From the NCBI RefSeq assembly GCF_039871975.1, contig NZ_JBDPLL010000001.1: a stretch of 64,000 nucleotides of DNA; one strand, written 5' to 3'. A model generated the notes under the pieces. That model worked only from the letters and a program-made list of their open reading frames with translations. It had not been told where the DNA came from and did no database searches. This document shows positions 8,871-17,914 of this stretch, one piece after another (positions within the stretch are counted from its first letter, which is position 1; each line of letters starts with the position of its first letter). Source of the stretch: Trichormus_B sp936914905. Lineage in GTDB: Bacteria > Cyanobacteriota > Cyanobacteriia > Cyanobacteriales > Nostocaceae. The position numbers and the translations under genes were made by a program.

Positions 8871-9932
8871 ATGATAGATAACAAATTTTTACTACGTAAT
8901 CTTTGGTACTATGCACTACCTAGTTATCTCCTCAAGCCAGGTAAGATGGTGGCGAAGATTTTCTTAGAAGAACCCATACTGCTGATTAGAAGCAAAGATG
9001 GTCAGGTTTCAGCCGTGCGAGATATATGTCCTCATCGCGCTGTACCCTTAAGTTGTGGCCGATTCAATGGACAAGAAGTAGAATGCTGTTATCACGGTTG
9101 GCGCTTTGATACCAAGGGACGTTGTGTAGGGATTCCATCCTTATTACCAGAGCAAAATACCGATTTAAGTCACTTTAATGTGCAATCATATCCAATACAA
9201 GAGACTCAAGGCAACATTTGGATATATATGTCAGATGGGGATAAATCTCAACCCAGTCCTCTAGAAAACGAAGTTCCTGTAGTATCAGGTGTTATTGAAC
9301 AACGACCCCATCTAGTAGAAGTGATACGGTTTCCCTGTTTTATAGATCATGCAGTAACAGGTTTAATGGATCCTGCCCATTCTCCTTATGTGCATCGGGT
9401 ATGGTGGTGGAGAAGCGGAAAACTGCATGAAGAAGTTAAACAATTTGATCCTTCGCCTTACGGGTTTACAGTCCGACGACATAAGCTTTCAGAGAATATG
9501 GAGAATATGAGCCGATTATATTGGTTAGTTGGTGGTGGTATTCCTGAAGTAGAAATTTCTTTTCGTTTACCTGGTGTAAGAATAGAAGAAATTACTTTTG
9601 GCAAACATCGAGTTTCTAACTTGACAGCAGTTACACCAATTTCTGAAACAGAAACAGAAGTAAATTTTGTGCTTTATGGCATACCTGCTTGGTTAAGAAT
9701 CTTCAAACCTCTGATTCATATCTTGGCACGGAAGTTTCTGGGACAAGACCGAACAGTAGTAGAAAAACAGCAAATTGGGCTTAAATACAATCCTGTGTTG
9801 CGATTAATTAAAGATTCAGATATGCAAGCACAATGGTATTATCAATTAAAACGAGAATTTGCTCGCGCCACATCTGAAAAACGAGAATTCATCAATCCTG
9901 TTAAGAGTATATTATTGCGGTGGCGTGCTTAG
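8871..9932 (+). CDS. Rieske non-heme iron oxygenase
   Basis: 353-aa aromatic-ring-hydroxylating-type oxygenase. The N-terminal Rieske domain has C53-x-H55 (DICPHRA) and C72-x2-H75 (ECCYHGWRFD) to bind the 2Fe-2S cluster. The catalytic domain carries the mononuclear iron ligands D167, H170 and H175 in GLMDPAHSPYVH. Length and motifs are complete, so it should be active. Related cyanobacterial and plant enzymes include the pheophorbide a oxygenase/Lls1 group and several secondary-metabolism oxygenases. The substrate cannot be deduced here. No ferredoxin partner is adjacent. The Uma2 relic just downstream and the SLH relic upstream suggest it is a lone survivor. Confidence 0.85.
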   Translation: MIDNKFLLRNLWYYALPSYLLKPGKMVAKIFLEEPILLIRSKDGQVSAVRDICPHRAVPLSCGRFNGQEVECCYHGWRFDTKGRCVGIPSLLPEQNTDLSHFNVQSYPIQETQGNIWIYMSDGDKSQPSPLENEVPVVSGVIEQRPHLVEVIRFPCFIDHAVTGLMDPAHSPYVHRVWWWRSGKLHEEVKQFDPSPYGFTVRRHKLSENMENMSRLYWLVGGGIPEVEISFRLPGVRIEEITFGKHRVSNLTAVTPISETETEVNFVLYGIPAWLRIFKPLIHILARKFLGQDRTVVEKQQIGLKYNPVLRLIKDSDMQAQWYYQLKREFARATSEKREFINPVKSILLRWRA

Positions 9933-9983
9933 AGGGTGTTTGAAAGGATTGAAAAAATTAGAGATATTACCGCATAAGGACAG

Positions 9984-10094
9984 CTAGTACCCACACTGGA
10001 AGCAGTAATAGAACAAAAAAAACAAGAAGCTGAACGTCTAGCGGCCAAGCTGCGAGAATTGAATATTGACCCAGACAGTTTATCAAATCTCTAA
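9984..10094 (+). pseudogene. Uma2-family C-terminal relic
   Basis: The reading QLVPTLEAVIEQKKQEAERL ending AKLRELNIDPDSLSNL is the coiled-coil tail typical of Uma2-family proteins. The nuclease domain in front of it is gone. It ends 3 bp before the DUF1995 gene. Confidence 0.55.
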
Positions 10095-10097
10095 ATT

Positions 10098-10832
10098 ATG
10101 GCTGAACTACCGAAAACCCTAGAAGAAGCGATCACACAATCTCGTGAAGCAGTAAAATCTGCCTTAGCAGATAGCGTGACTCGTATTCAAGTTGATTTTC
10201 TGTTACCAGAACTCAAATTCATGCCAGTAGCAGAACAATTTCTACCCGTGTTTGCTGAATATGAATCCCGTGTCAAAGTCTTTTTTGCTGATGCTGGTGC
10301 GGCTGCTTTAGCCCGTCGTGACTGGCAAGATGTACCATTCAAAGTGGAAGATATTGGTACAGGGAGGGCTGCTTCTTTACAAACGAAAATTCAGCCAGAA
10401 GATGAAATCTTTCTATTTATTGCCCCTACATCGGTAGAGGTACCTCAATTAGAAAAAATGTGTAAAATAATAGATACACGCCCCATCGTGTTTTTAAATC
10501 CCCGTTTAGAAGATTCTGGAGTCGTGGGTATTGGTTACGCAGCCAGAGAAACCCGCAGACGTTTCATCAGTACCATTGAATCTTGTTATTATCTGCGTCC
10601 CGTCGATGATGAATCTGCCCTTTTTCGCTGCTACCCTGGACAGTGGGAAGTATGGCTAGAAAGCAACAACGAATATGAAAAAATTGCTGAATTACCCAAA
10701 CGACCCTCTGGTGACGAAATAGACATGATCCTCATGAAAGGACAACCTTCAACAACCAGTGAAGGAACACCAGCCAAAAAACCCAGTGTGTTTAAGAGTT
10801 TGCAAAGGTTTATGAAGGCATTGAGTAGTTAG
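10098..10832 (+). CDS. DUF1995 (LPA3-type) family protein
   Basis: 244-aa protein of the DUF1995 family, conserved in cyanobacteria and plastids; the plant member LPA3 helps photosystem II assembly. Seen here are a start of MAELPKTLEEAITQSREAVK, a central FFADAGAAALARRDW segment, the block FLFIAPTSVEVPQLE, then RPIVFLNPRLEDSGVVGIGY and a C-terminal RRFISTIESCYYLRP. No signal peptide or membrane span is evident. The cyanobacterial function is not established and a photosynthesis-related role is inferred from the plant homologue. The start ATG lies 3 bp after the Uma2 relic's stop, without a strong ribosome site. Confidence 0.8.
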   Translation: MAELPKTLEEAITQSREAVKSALADSVTRIQVDFLLPELKFMPVAEQFLPVFAEYESRVKVFFADAGAAALARRDWQDVPFKVEDIGTGRAASLQTKIQPEDEIFLFIAPTSVEVPQLEKMCKIIDTRPIVFLNPRLEDSGVVGIGYAARETRRRFISTIESCYYLRPVDDESALFRCYPGQWEVWLESNNEYEKIAELPKRPSGDEIDMILMKGQPSTTSEGTPAKKPSVFKSLQRFMKALSS

Positions 10833-10842
10833 GGAATTTCAT

Positions 10843-10948
10843 TACCTTCGCCAAGAAAAGAGTATCGGGACCTGCACAAAACATAACGACAGTAGAGGTA
10901 TTCATCCTGGTACTACGAGCGTTTAACCGTCATAAATTGGCGAAGGTA
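10843..10948. repeat. 12-bp inverted repeats bounding a 106-bp block
   Basis: taccttcgccaa (10843-10854) and its exact inverse ttggcgaaggta (10937-10948) bound the block just after the DUF1995 stop codon. The size and ends are compatible with a small non-autonomous element or a long-stem terminator. The interior shows no coding potential. Confidence 0.5.
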
Positions 10949-11058
10949 TTGTCTGTAAAACCTCACAAAATATTAATAAATCTGATTCCTATATAGCAAA
11001 TATATCAAAATATCAAAAAAAGACGAGCTTATTCCAGAGAAATATCTCTAGGTTTTCC

Positions 11059-11184
11059 TTAGTAGACAATTTGGTATTCGTTGATATCTGCTCCATCAGC
11101 ATATCCTGAAATCAGCTTGCGATGATATGCTACTTCTGCAATTTCTCGAACTGCGTTTCTCAAAGTAGCTTGTGTTTGATTCAT
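11059..11184 (-). CDS. 41-aa small protein, unrecognised
   Basis: A complete small gene too short for usual ORF limits. The translation starts MNQTQATLRNAVREIAEVAY and ends ADGADINEYQIVY. A strong ribosome site ggaggcag lies 7 bases upstream of ATG 11184. The sequence is basic and amphipathic in its first half and acidic at the end. It resembles the N-terminus of short hypothetical proteins found in Nostocales, so it may be a truncated copy. No function is known to me. Preservation of the Shine-Dalgarno and frame among many pseudogenes argues that it is expressed. Confidence 0.55.
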   Translation of the reverse strand: MNQTQATLRNAVREIAEVAYHRKLISGYADGADINEYQIVY

Positions 11185-11350
11185 AACTTGCTGCCTCCTT
11201 ATACAATTTTAGATTTTTGATTGGGAATCGTCTTCTGTGTCCGGCTTGGAGTAGAACCATATACTTATATCAAATTTGCTAAATTCGTATATCTTTCCCA
11301 GCTATTATATTAGACCTGTCAGGAAAATTAACTCGGTGTCAGAAAAATAA

Positions 11351-11800
11351 TGGTAGAAGGGAATTTTGAACGTCTACCAAAAGGAAAAATCCACTTAATT
11401 ATACTCTTGAATATCCACATCGTAGAAAACAAATACTAGGAATAACTAACCATCAGTTTCAAGAGTTGTTAGCCCAAGCTGAAATACAGCATAAAAAACT
11501 TCAAGCTGAGATAGAAAGTAAAAAGATACCTATAAATCAGAAAGGAGGAGGGCGGCAACGGAAACTAGAGATAAAAGGACAGGTATGTGTATGCTTGTTC
11601 TATTTGAGGAAAATGCCAACATTTGAGGTTTGAGGTTTGCATTTTCGGTATCTCCAAAACGTAAGCAAAGGACACATTTCATTACTGGCTAGAGATATTA
11701 GGAAATGTTTTGCCTGCTAGTATCCTTCGATAGGTAGAAAAACATGATAGCGATTATCCGATCCCGACTTAGAATAAAAGGTACGAAATAAAGAGTTTTC
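11351..11800 (+). pseudogene. IS5-like transposase relic (N-terminal part)
   Basis: The readable frame contains FQELLAQAEIQHKKLQAEIE, then GGGRQRKLEIKGQVCVCLFY and LRKMPTFEV. This is the N-terminal HTH region of a common cyanobacterial IS5-type DDE transposase. Stops and frameshifts follow and no DDE core is visible downstream. Terminal inverted repeats could not be found. Confidence 0.6.
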
Positions 11801-12289
11801 CAGCAAGGGTATTTTTTTTTAACACGCCATTAGACTTGTGAAAATATTCCGGGTAGCTCAACAAATATTGCCGCTGAATTCCCGAATTTACGAACAAGTA
11901 ATTCTTACTATTTGTGGTTTAATAACATTACGAATTGGTTGATTAGTTTTGCCCATTCTATAAATGTTATGGATATGAGGTCAGTTATGAATTAGTCATC
12001 AAGATCTTCATGGATAGTTCCTATCAGTTACTATTCCGAACCCTGATTCTTTCCTTGGCTTTTTCCTAATCTTAACACTATGGAAAGCCAGACACAGACT
12101 CCTTTGTCAATTTTCGAACGTGTCTATTATCATAGACCATCTAATCTACTGCACGTAGGTTTCTTCTGTGCGGTAGGAGTACTGCTTGAGGCGGATCGTT
12201 CTTTTTGGCTAACTGTATCACCATTGGGTAGACTAACTTGGGCTGAGGGAATGTCAACAATGAATTTGTTTAAGAATAATTAGGATTTG
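11801..12289. other. decayed sequence without a recognised gene
   Basis: A 67-codon plus-strand frame at 12080-12283 (MESQTQTPLSIFERVYYHRP...) is open but unlike any family I know. It lies between the transposase relic and the truncated permease, so it may be a fragment of a gene broken by that insertion. The rest is non-coding and AT-rich. Confidence 0.35.
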
Positions 12290-12477
12290 CTGAATAAAGG
12301 AAAAACCTGGATAAATCAATGACTTGAGGGGGATAAAAACGTTATATGAGAAATTTTCCCCGCGGATTGGATTGCTACCCCAATCACTGCTAGTAAAGAA
12401 AATAGCATGACTGGTACACGCCGATCTATACGAAAAGATATCGCGGAGGAACGGATAACCAACCAATCAGCCTTCAT
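12290..12477 (-). pseudogene. second FecCD-type permease, 5' fragment
   Basis: ATG 12477 overlaps the end of the upstream permease, as in fecC-fecD pairs, with the ribosome site aaaggtga. The frame gives MKADWLVIRSSAISFRIDRR, VPVMLFSLLAVIGVA, then stops. The remaining ~270 codons are missing. It was the second membrane subunit of an iron-siderophore ABC importer. Confidence 0.6.
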
Positions 12478-13003
12478 TTTTTCACCTTTGATTTAGCCAA
12501 ATTTAGCCAAGTAGACAAAAAAGAGAGCACCAACTAGTGCTGTCATGACACCTACAGGTGATTCCTGGGGTTTGAGGAGGACACGGGGAGAAATATCTGC
12601 TACTTACTAAAAGTAAAGTTGCCCCAACAACAGCGGAATAAGGCAAAATCTAGCTATGATCCGTTTTAATGAAAAATCTGACTGTGTGAGGAACAACTAA
12701 ACGAATAAAACCGATAGGCCCAGCCAGGGCTACTGAACTTCCTGCGAGTAAAACTACACTACTAGCAGTAAGAATTTTTATCCAGGCAGTATTTTGGCCT
12801 AAACCTTTGGCTACATCGTCACTTAGACTCATGGTGGTAATTTATTTATCCAAAGCAAAGGCAATTACTAATCCGATAGTGATAAATAGTGATAAAAGGT
12901 AGTGCTTGCAAGAGAATACTGACATCTCTACCAGCTAATGAACCCGCTAACCAAAATCTAATTTCTTCTAATGTGCGTTGACTAATAATCAAGATAGCTG
13001 TGG

Positions 13004-13103
13004 NNNNNNNNNNNNNNNNNNNNNNNNNNNNNNNNNNNNNNNNNNNNNNNNNNNNNNNNNNNNNNNNNNNNNNNNNNNNNNNNNNNNNNNNNNNNNNNNN
13101 NNN
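13004..13103. other. assembly gap (100 N)
   Basis: A run of exactly 100 N inside the insertion that splits the permease. The true length is unknown. Confidence 0.99.
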
Positions 13104-13500
13104 CATCCGTGAACCGGCTGTGTCCCGCTCCAACACTCCCAAAAACCCCTCTTCTCAGGAGGCAATCCTCTCAAAGATTTCCCTCCACCTGCGGGTTGGG
13201 GAATCCCCTCCTGGTCAAACACCTTTTATTCCTCAAGTTCCCCCAAGCCCAACTTTCAGGTTTCGTGATGGCATCACAGCAAGCCGCGGATCTATACCTG
13301 CCCCCCGTACCCTACTTTTAGGGCTTCAATCGCCACCCATATCCGGCCATCCTTCTGTGACAACGACTTATAGATCGTTGCATTTTAACTTCAATTTCAC
13401 CAGGGTTAGGGCCCATAATCTATCAGTTCTCTATCTACCCTTCTGATGTATAGATATTATTAGCACTCTTACACCTTATTTAATCCACATTTAATCCACT
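13104..13500 (-). mobile_element. GC-rich insertion in the permease, possible group II intron RNA
   Basis: The block is clearly richer in G/C than its surroundings and has no believable gene on either strand. It sits exactly between two halves of one permease gene, which would be rejoined (LISSL / TAILI) by its removal. Read on the minus strand it has structured, intron-domain-I-like sequence such as acgaaacctgaaagttggg and many G-rich paired segments. The expected 3' part (reverse transcriptase frame and domain V) would be in the N gap. The 5' boundary is near 13500, where gtggattaaat occurs twice in tandem. A different mobile element or a misassembly remains possible. Confidence 0.4.
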
Positions 13501-14014
13501 CCCCTAAGGGAAGAAATCAGCGCCTTTAGGGCTGCACCTGCTACTGTGATATTCACTGGGGTAGCACCTCCCTTTCCCAGTGAACCCAAGAAGTAGACTA
13601 AAATCGCTGTGATTTCCGCACCCAAAAAGGCCGCAACAGTAAAAGTCCCAACGGATGAAGTACCGGACATAAAAATTACTATGACTAGGGACAGTGCTGC
13701 CCCGGACTCGATACCCAAAATACCTGGATCTGCTAAGGGGTTGCGTCTTAAACCTTGGATTAATGCTCCAGATACTGCCAAGGCTGCACCGGCTAAAATG
13801 GCAATGAGTGATCGCGGTAATCTGACTGTTTGAATCACCAAGTGTTGATATGAACCGTCAAAGCTAACAAAGGATGTTAAAATCTGAGCTAGTGGTATTT
13901 CTGCTGCCCCCAGTATGATACTAAATACTAAATAAATGAGTAGCAGTATCAAACACACAACTAAGCTGAATACAGGTTTACCCACCGAATTAATCAAAAT
14001 TCTCAACTCCTAAA

Positions 14015-14416
14015 CTATTTATAAGTAGCTATACCTAATTTCACCTCTTCTACTTGTCGCACTTTATCCATTACCGCTACCACGTGTCTATGATTAACGG
14101 CTACATCTGCATTGAGTATCACCATCAACGGCTGTGATATTTCTACTTTTTCTCTAACCTGGGCGGCTAACTGAATTTAAGCTAACTGCTTCTTTATTCA
14201 AGAAGATCTTGCCAGTATTATTAATAGTTAATGTTACCTGTGCAGGACGATCTATTTTTCCCGTAGCTGCTGGAGGTAAATTAACTGGTAAACCCTCGGA
14301 ACAGGTTAAATACAACGTTGACATAATAAAGAACGTCAAAATTGAAAATATAACATCAATCATCGGCACAATGTTAATCATTGTGCTGGTAGTTCCGGTT
14401 CATCTTGTAGACGCAT
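14015..14416 (-). pseudogene. exbD: exbD pseudogene (TonB energising complex)
   Basis: ExbD/TolR is the inner-membrane partner of ExbB that passes proton-motive force to TonB. The frame starts MRLQDEPELPAQ at 14416, shifts at about 14385 into INIVPMIDVIFSILTFFIM (transmembrane segment with the essential Asp of NIVPMIDV), then shifts again near 14158 into the tail QPLMVILNADVAVNHRHVV. Two frameshifts disable it. Its start overlaps the end of exbB. Confidence 0.8.
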
Positions 14417-15059
14417 ACGCTTTTTCTCCTCTTTCGTAACGACGACGATGACGATACAGAAGTTCTAACTGTCCACCATATTATTGAATCAAAGCCAATT
14501 GTCGTTGATAAAATCCCCGGAAGGTATTAGCAACAAGAGGGGTAAAAATTGCCCTAATTAACTCAGTAGCTGTAGAAACTAAGGCTTCACTAATACCGCT
14601 AGCGACTCCAGGGGCTTTTGTTCCCCCAACATCACCAATATTTAGAGAAGCAAAAGAACCAATCAATCCTAATAGAGTTCTTAGTAGTCCTAGCAGTGGT
14701 GCAAGAGCAATAATGGTGTCAAAAATTGTATTAAACCGTTTGAATAAAGGTATTTCTACCTGCGCTTGACTCTCCAAAGCCAAACGAAATTCTTCTGGAT
14801 TTGGTTCTTCCAACTCCAAGGCAGTTAAAAAAATCCGTCCCATGGGTAAATCTGCATTTTTTCGAAGTGTATTAATTGTACTTACCACATTATTCTAACG
14901 ATAGAGATTCAACACATTTCTGAATACCAGTTGCTGACGGGTACTGATTGTTACCCAAAACTTAATACGTTCAACAATTAACCATACCGCCAATACAGAA
15001 GACAGTAGCAGTGGTCACATCACCACACCACCTGCTGTAAACAGATTTTTGATATCCAT
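14417..15059 (-). pseudogene. exbB: exbB pseudogene (MotA/TolQ/ExbB proton channel)
   Basis: Inner-membrane proton channel of the TonB system. The frame from ATG 15059 (MDIKNLFTAGGVVM) runs colinearly through PLLLSSVLAVWLIVERIKFW, LAPLLGLLRTLLGLIGSF and SEALVSTATELIRAIFTPLV to GGQLELLYRHRRRYER. Three in-frame stops interrupt it: after GGVVM (Trp expected), after NLYR (Gln expected) and after LALIQ. There are no frameshifts, so inactivation looks recent. ExbD follows directly. Confidence 0.85.
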
Positions 15060-15343
15060 GTCCGATTTCGAAGCCCTTGGCAGTAGATTTCCTAACTAGT
15101 TCAGCAACTATAGCTGCTATAAGTTCTCAATTTAAATTAGAGCAAATGAGAAGATCTATCAATCTTTTATTACATCTTCGGAAATGGATACAGTCTATCC
15201 TATAGTCACAATTGCTGTAATTATTTGCTGGTAAGATATTATGGCTAACATTCACAAATACGAAAGCTCAAAGTGATTAATTAACATTTATAAATAATGT
15301 CTGTTAATCTGCTAAACATTCTAAGAATAGATAGCAATAAATT

Positions 15344-15670
15344 ATGAGTTTTTCCAGTACAGCCCTAGAGCAGCGAGAAAAAGAATTAAAGACACTGACA
15401 ACCTTTTTAACCTATAGTTTGATTGGCTCGTTGACTCTAGATATTGGGTTGCTGGCTTCTGGTATTAGCAATCTAGTCACGAAAGTGCCGCAAGAAGAGC
15501 CAGTAGAAATCACTTTTGTAGAGATTCCACCGGAAGAAATAAAACCTATAGAACAACCAGAAGAAGACATAAAACCTAAAGTTGTTGATAATTCACAGAG
15601 TTTCACCAGTACAAATAATAATTCTGATTCCTCTCCGAGGGTAGTTTTGCCGCAACCACAAAAAACATAG
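15344..15670 (+). pseudogene. tonB-like energy transducer, truncated
   Basis: 108 residues with an N-terminal cytoplasmic part, one membrane span (about residues 22-45) and a Pro/Glu-rich periplasmic start (FVEIPPEEIKPIEQPEEDIK), typical of TonB. The usual long Pro-rich linker and the C-terminal domain that touches outer-membrane receptors are absent. Stops follow from 15668 on. It is divergent from exbB-exbD, as in other cyanobacterial TonB loci. Confidence 0.7.
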
Positions 15671-16041
15671 TAGCTTAGTCTTAACCTCCTGTGATTCCGG
15701 CTCCGAAAATAGAACTTCTCAAATCTTTACCTTCGATTACAGCGAAAAGTAGCTCTTCATTACATATGAAGCTCGATTTCGTTCACAAAAACAACAAAAA
15801 CCTTATTATGCAATAAAGACAGGCATTATTTATTAATACTTTAGAGGTTAGTCGTAGATTCTAGCTTTTTGCCTTTATTTTTTGACGAAATTTCGATATT
15901 TAATTAATAGTTTGGCATAACAGGTACTGAAGAACCCAAAAATTTACTCGAAGCAGGGAAACCCGACCACTGTAGTGGCTCAACTTTTCAAGACAGATTT
16001 TTACAGGAAAATTAGTCTGCGTCTCTGCTACATTATTAAAT
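15671..16041. other. decayed tonB 3' region and intergenic sequence
   Basis: A few Pro-rich codons (PVIPAPKIELLKSLPS-like when frameshifted) suggest remnants of the TonB linker up to about 15760. The rest shows no gene. Confidence 0.4.
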
Positions 16042-17085
16042 TCACTGGAGTTTGGAATGAGCAGCCAAAATGATTTTTTCTGTTTCCTTCCAACTAATAC
16101 ACTTGTCAGTTACTGAAACACCATATTGTAATTCCTCACGTTTCCCTGTAATTGGTTGACTACCTTCATATAAATTTGACTCCAGCATCATTCCTACAAT
16201 TGAGGTATTACCATCGACGATTTGCTGAATTACATTTTTTAACACGAGAGATTGTAATCTGTAGTCTTTATTTGTATTACCATGACTACAATCAATCACT
16301 ATTCTCGGGGGTAAATTTTCCACTTTTAATTGTTCCTCAACTAGTCTGATATTTTCTGGATCAAAGTTAGGCCGATTTCCACCACGTAAAATTACATGAC
16401 CATGAGCATTTCCTCTAGTTTGAAATACACTTACCTGTCCTTTTTGATTAATTCCTAAAAAATTATGTGGAGTTTTTGCTGATTTTAAAGCATTCAAAGC
16501 TACATGAATATTACCATCGGTACCATTTTTAAAACCCACTGGCATAGAAAGACCACTAGCCATTTCTCTGTGAGTTTGTGATTCAGTTGTCCTAGCTCCA
16601 ATTGCTGACCAAGCAACCAATTCACTAATATATTGAGGGATGATGGGATCAAGTGCTTCTGTGGCAGTTGGTAAACCTAATTCTGCTAATGTTAATAACA
16701 GATTTCTGGCTATTAATATACCCTGTTCTACATGGAAAGAATCATCCATTTCTGGATCATTAATTAAACCCTTCCAGCCTACAGTTGTTCTTGGTTTTTC
16801 AAAATAAACCCGCATAATCAGCAGCAGTTTATCTTGAACTTTCTCTGCTAAAACTTTCAATTTTTGTGCATATTCTATAGCAGCTTTCGGATCGTGGATT
16901 GAACATGGACCAACTACAATAAATTTTCTAATATCTTGAAAATCAAGAATATTTTCTATTTCTTGTCTGAATTTTAAAATTGTGTTTTCAGCCGATTTCG
17001 TTAAAGGTAATTTTGCCTTGACTTCATTGGGAGTTAAGAGAACGTGCGAACTTTTAATATTAGTGTTAATTAATTTGTTGATCAT
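16042..17085 (-). CDS. aroF: 3-deoxy-7-phosphoheptulonate (DAHP) synthase
   Basis: First enzyme of the shikimate pathway, condensing phosphoenolpyruvate with erythrose 4-phosphate. The 347-aa length fits the type I-alpha, feedback-regulated class (AroF/AroG/AroH). Diagnostic blocks are VVGPCSIHDP (about 58-67), RVYFEKPRTTVGWKGLINDP (about 92-111), GARTTESQTHREMASG and the metal-site region IVIDCSHGNTNKD. All are intact. The gene is alone, with a repeat-rich 450-bp region upstream. Which aromatic amino acid inhibits it cannot be read from sequence. Confidence 0.92.
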   Translation of the reverse strand: MINKLINTNIKSSHVLLTPNEVKAKLPLTKSAENTILKFRQEIENILDFQDIRKFIVVGPCSIHDPKAAIEYAQKLKVLAEKVQDKLLLIMRVYFEKPRTTVGWKGLINDPEMDDSFHVEQGILIARNLLLTLAELGLPTATEALDPIIPQYISELVAWSAIGARTTESQTHREMASGLSMPVGFKNGTDGNIHVALNALKSAKTPHNFLGINQKGQVSVFQTRGNAHGHVILRGGNRPNFDPENIRLVEEQLKVENLPPRIVIDCSHGNTNKDYRLQSLVLKNVIQQIVDGNTSIVGMMLESNLYEGSQPITGKREELQYGVSVTDKCISWKETEKIILAAHSKLQ

Positions 17086-17428
17086 GGTGTAAATCTCTAT
17101 CCTTCTGTAATCTTATTTTGTGTGTATATGTATACTATCTTATGTATACTATATACAGTATAAAGGAAAAATACCAGTAAGCCAATAATATCAGTGTATT
17201 TAAATAATAAAATTCATCGGTCATTCTAGTGAATTTATCATTGGACATAAATTATTAGGTATTAGCCTCAATTTCTAGTAACGCCGTAAATTCAAAATTT
17301 AGATGAAGTTGCTTGCATAGAATCATACAATTATATCTTCATGACAATTACGGCAGATAAATGCAGATGAAGATGGATGAATTAATTGATTTCATGATTC
17401 TGTGCAATCTCTTATGAACTGGGTATAT
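17086..17428. other. intergenic region upstream of DAHP synthase
   Basis: AT-rich, with repeated gtatac/tatact words (17120-17165) that may form weak palindromes near the aroF promoter. No gene is seen. Confidence 0.4.
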
Positions 17429-17516
17429 AGCAGGAGTCAGAAGTCAGGAGTAAAACTCTCTTGCTATCTAGTTTTCAACTTATATTCTGTACCTCATTGA
17501 TGTTCAATCTGCTGTA
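17429..17516 (+). repeat. 88-bp dispersed repeat, copy 1
   Basis: Begins agcaggagtcagaagtcagg and continues through ctcttgctatctag and ttctgtacctcattga to gctgta. Related copies are at 26763-26850 (same strand), 37260-37340 and 62031-62120 (opposite strand). It always lies between genes. Confidence 0.85.
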
Positions 17517-17533
17517 ACTAGCAATTTACCTTA

Positions 17534-17914
17534 TTAGCTGAATAATGAGTTTAATTGCATATAGCCTAATAACCAATTTGCTGCTGTTGCTCTGCGAGTT
17601 TGTCGAGGTCCAAACTCACCAATTTTGTAACCTTTAAAACCTAAGTTTTGTTTGAGTATTTGCTTATTTTATTGAGGAATAGAGCGAGTTAATTTCATGG
17701 TCGCGGGTCGAGATCCTAGAAAATTAGGTTGTTCTGGGTATTCATCTTGCCACTCTACTGCTACAGAACTACTATCCCATTTTTCAGATACGGAATCGTA
17801 GCGATAGCCTAAGTAATACAATACTAATTGGTTGACAGTAGAGTAATCAATTGTATCATTGATGATTGCCCAAATTGTTTGTGTGTTGAGTGGTGGTAGG
17901 TTAGACATAAGCAA
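17534..17914 (-). pseudogene. DUF1823-family protein, single nonsense codon
   Basis: A conserved cyanobacterial protein of unknown role. The frame from 17914 reads SNLPPLNTQTIWAIINDTID, then LVLYYLGYRYDSVSEKWDSS and ASRPATMKLTRSIPQ, stops at codon 82 (17669-17671), and continues in the same frame with LGFKGYKIGEFGPRQTRRAT to a normal end at 17534. One base change separates it from an intact 126-residue gene. Either decay is very recent or the stop is read through or a sequencing error. Confidence 0.7.

Larger units (their letters stand above)
12493..14006 (-). pseudogene. FecCD-type iron-siderophore ABC permease, interrupted pseudogene
   Basis: A BtuC/FecCD permease moves ferric siderophore across the inner membrane with an ATPase and a binding protein. 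The N-terminal half 13491-14006 (171 codons) contains ILAGAALAVSGALIQGL and NPLADPGILGIESGAALSLV, then ends after AGAALKALISSL. The protein resumes on the other side of an insertion (13001 downward) with TAILIISQRTLEEIRFWLAG, then SLSDDVAKGLGQNTAWIKIL and IGFIRLVVPHTVRFF. Frameshifts occur near 12840 and 12650. The insertion at about 13001-13500 includes an assembly gap. Confidence 0.85.

Noticed and set aside
13000..13446. Long frames crossing the N gap on both strands
   Set aside because: They are artefacts of translating N as open codons. The non-N parts show no protein family.
13104..13500. Cobalamin riboswitch in the GC-rich insertion
   Set aside because: I looked for the conserved B12-box and GC-rich cores; the order and key words did not fit. 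Its position inside a permease also argues against it.
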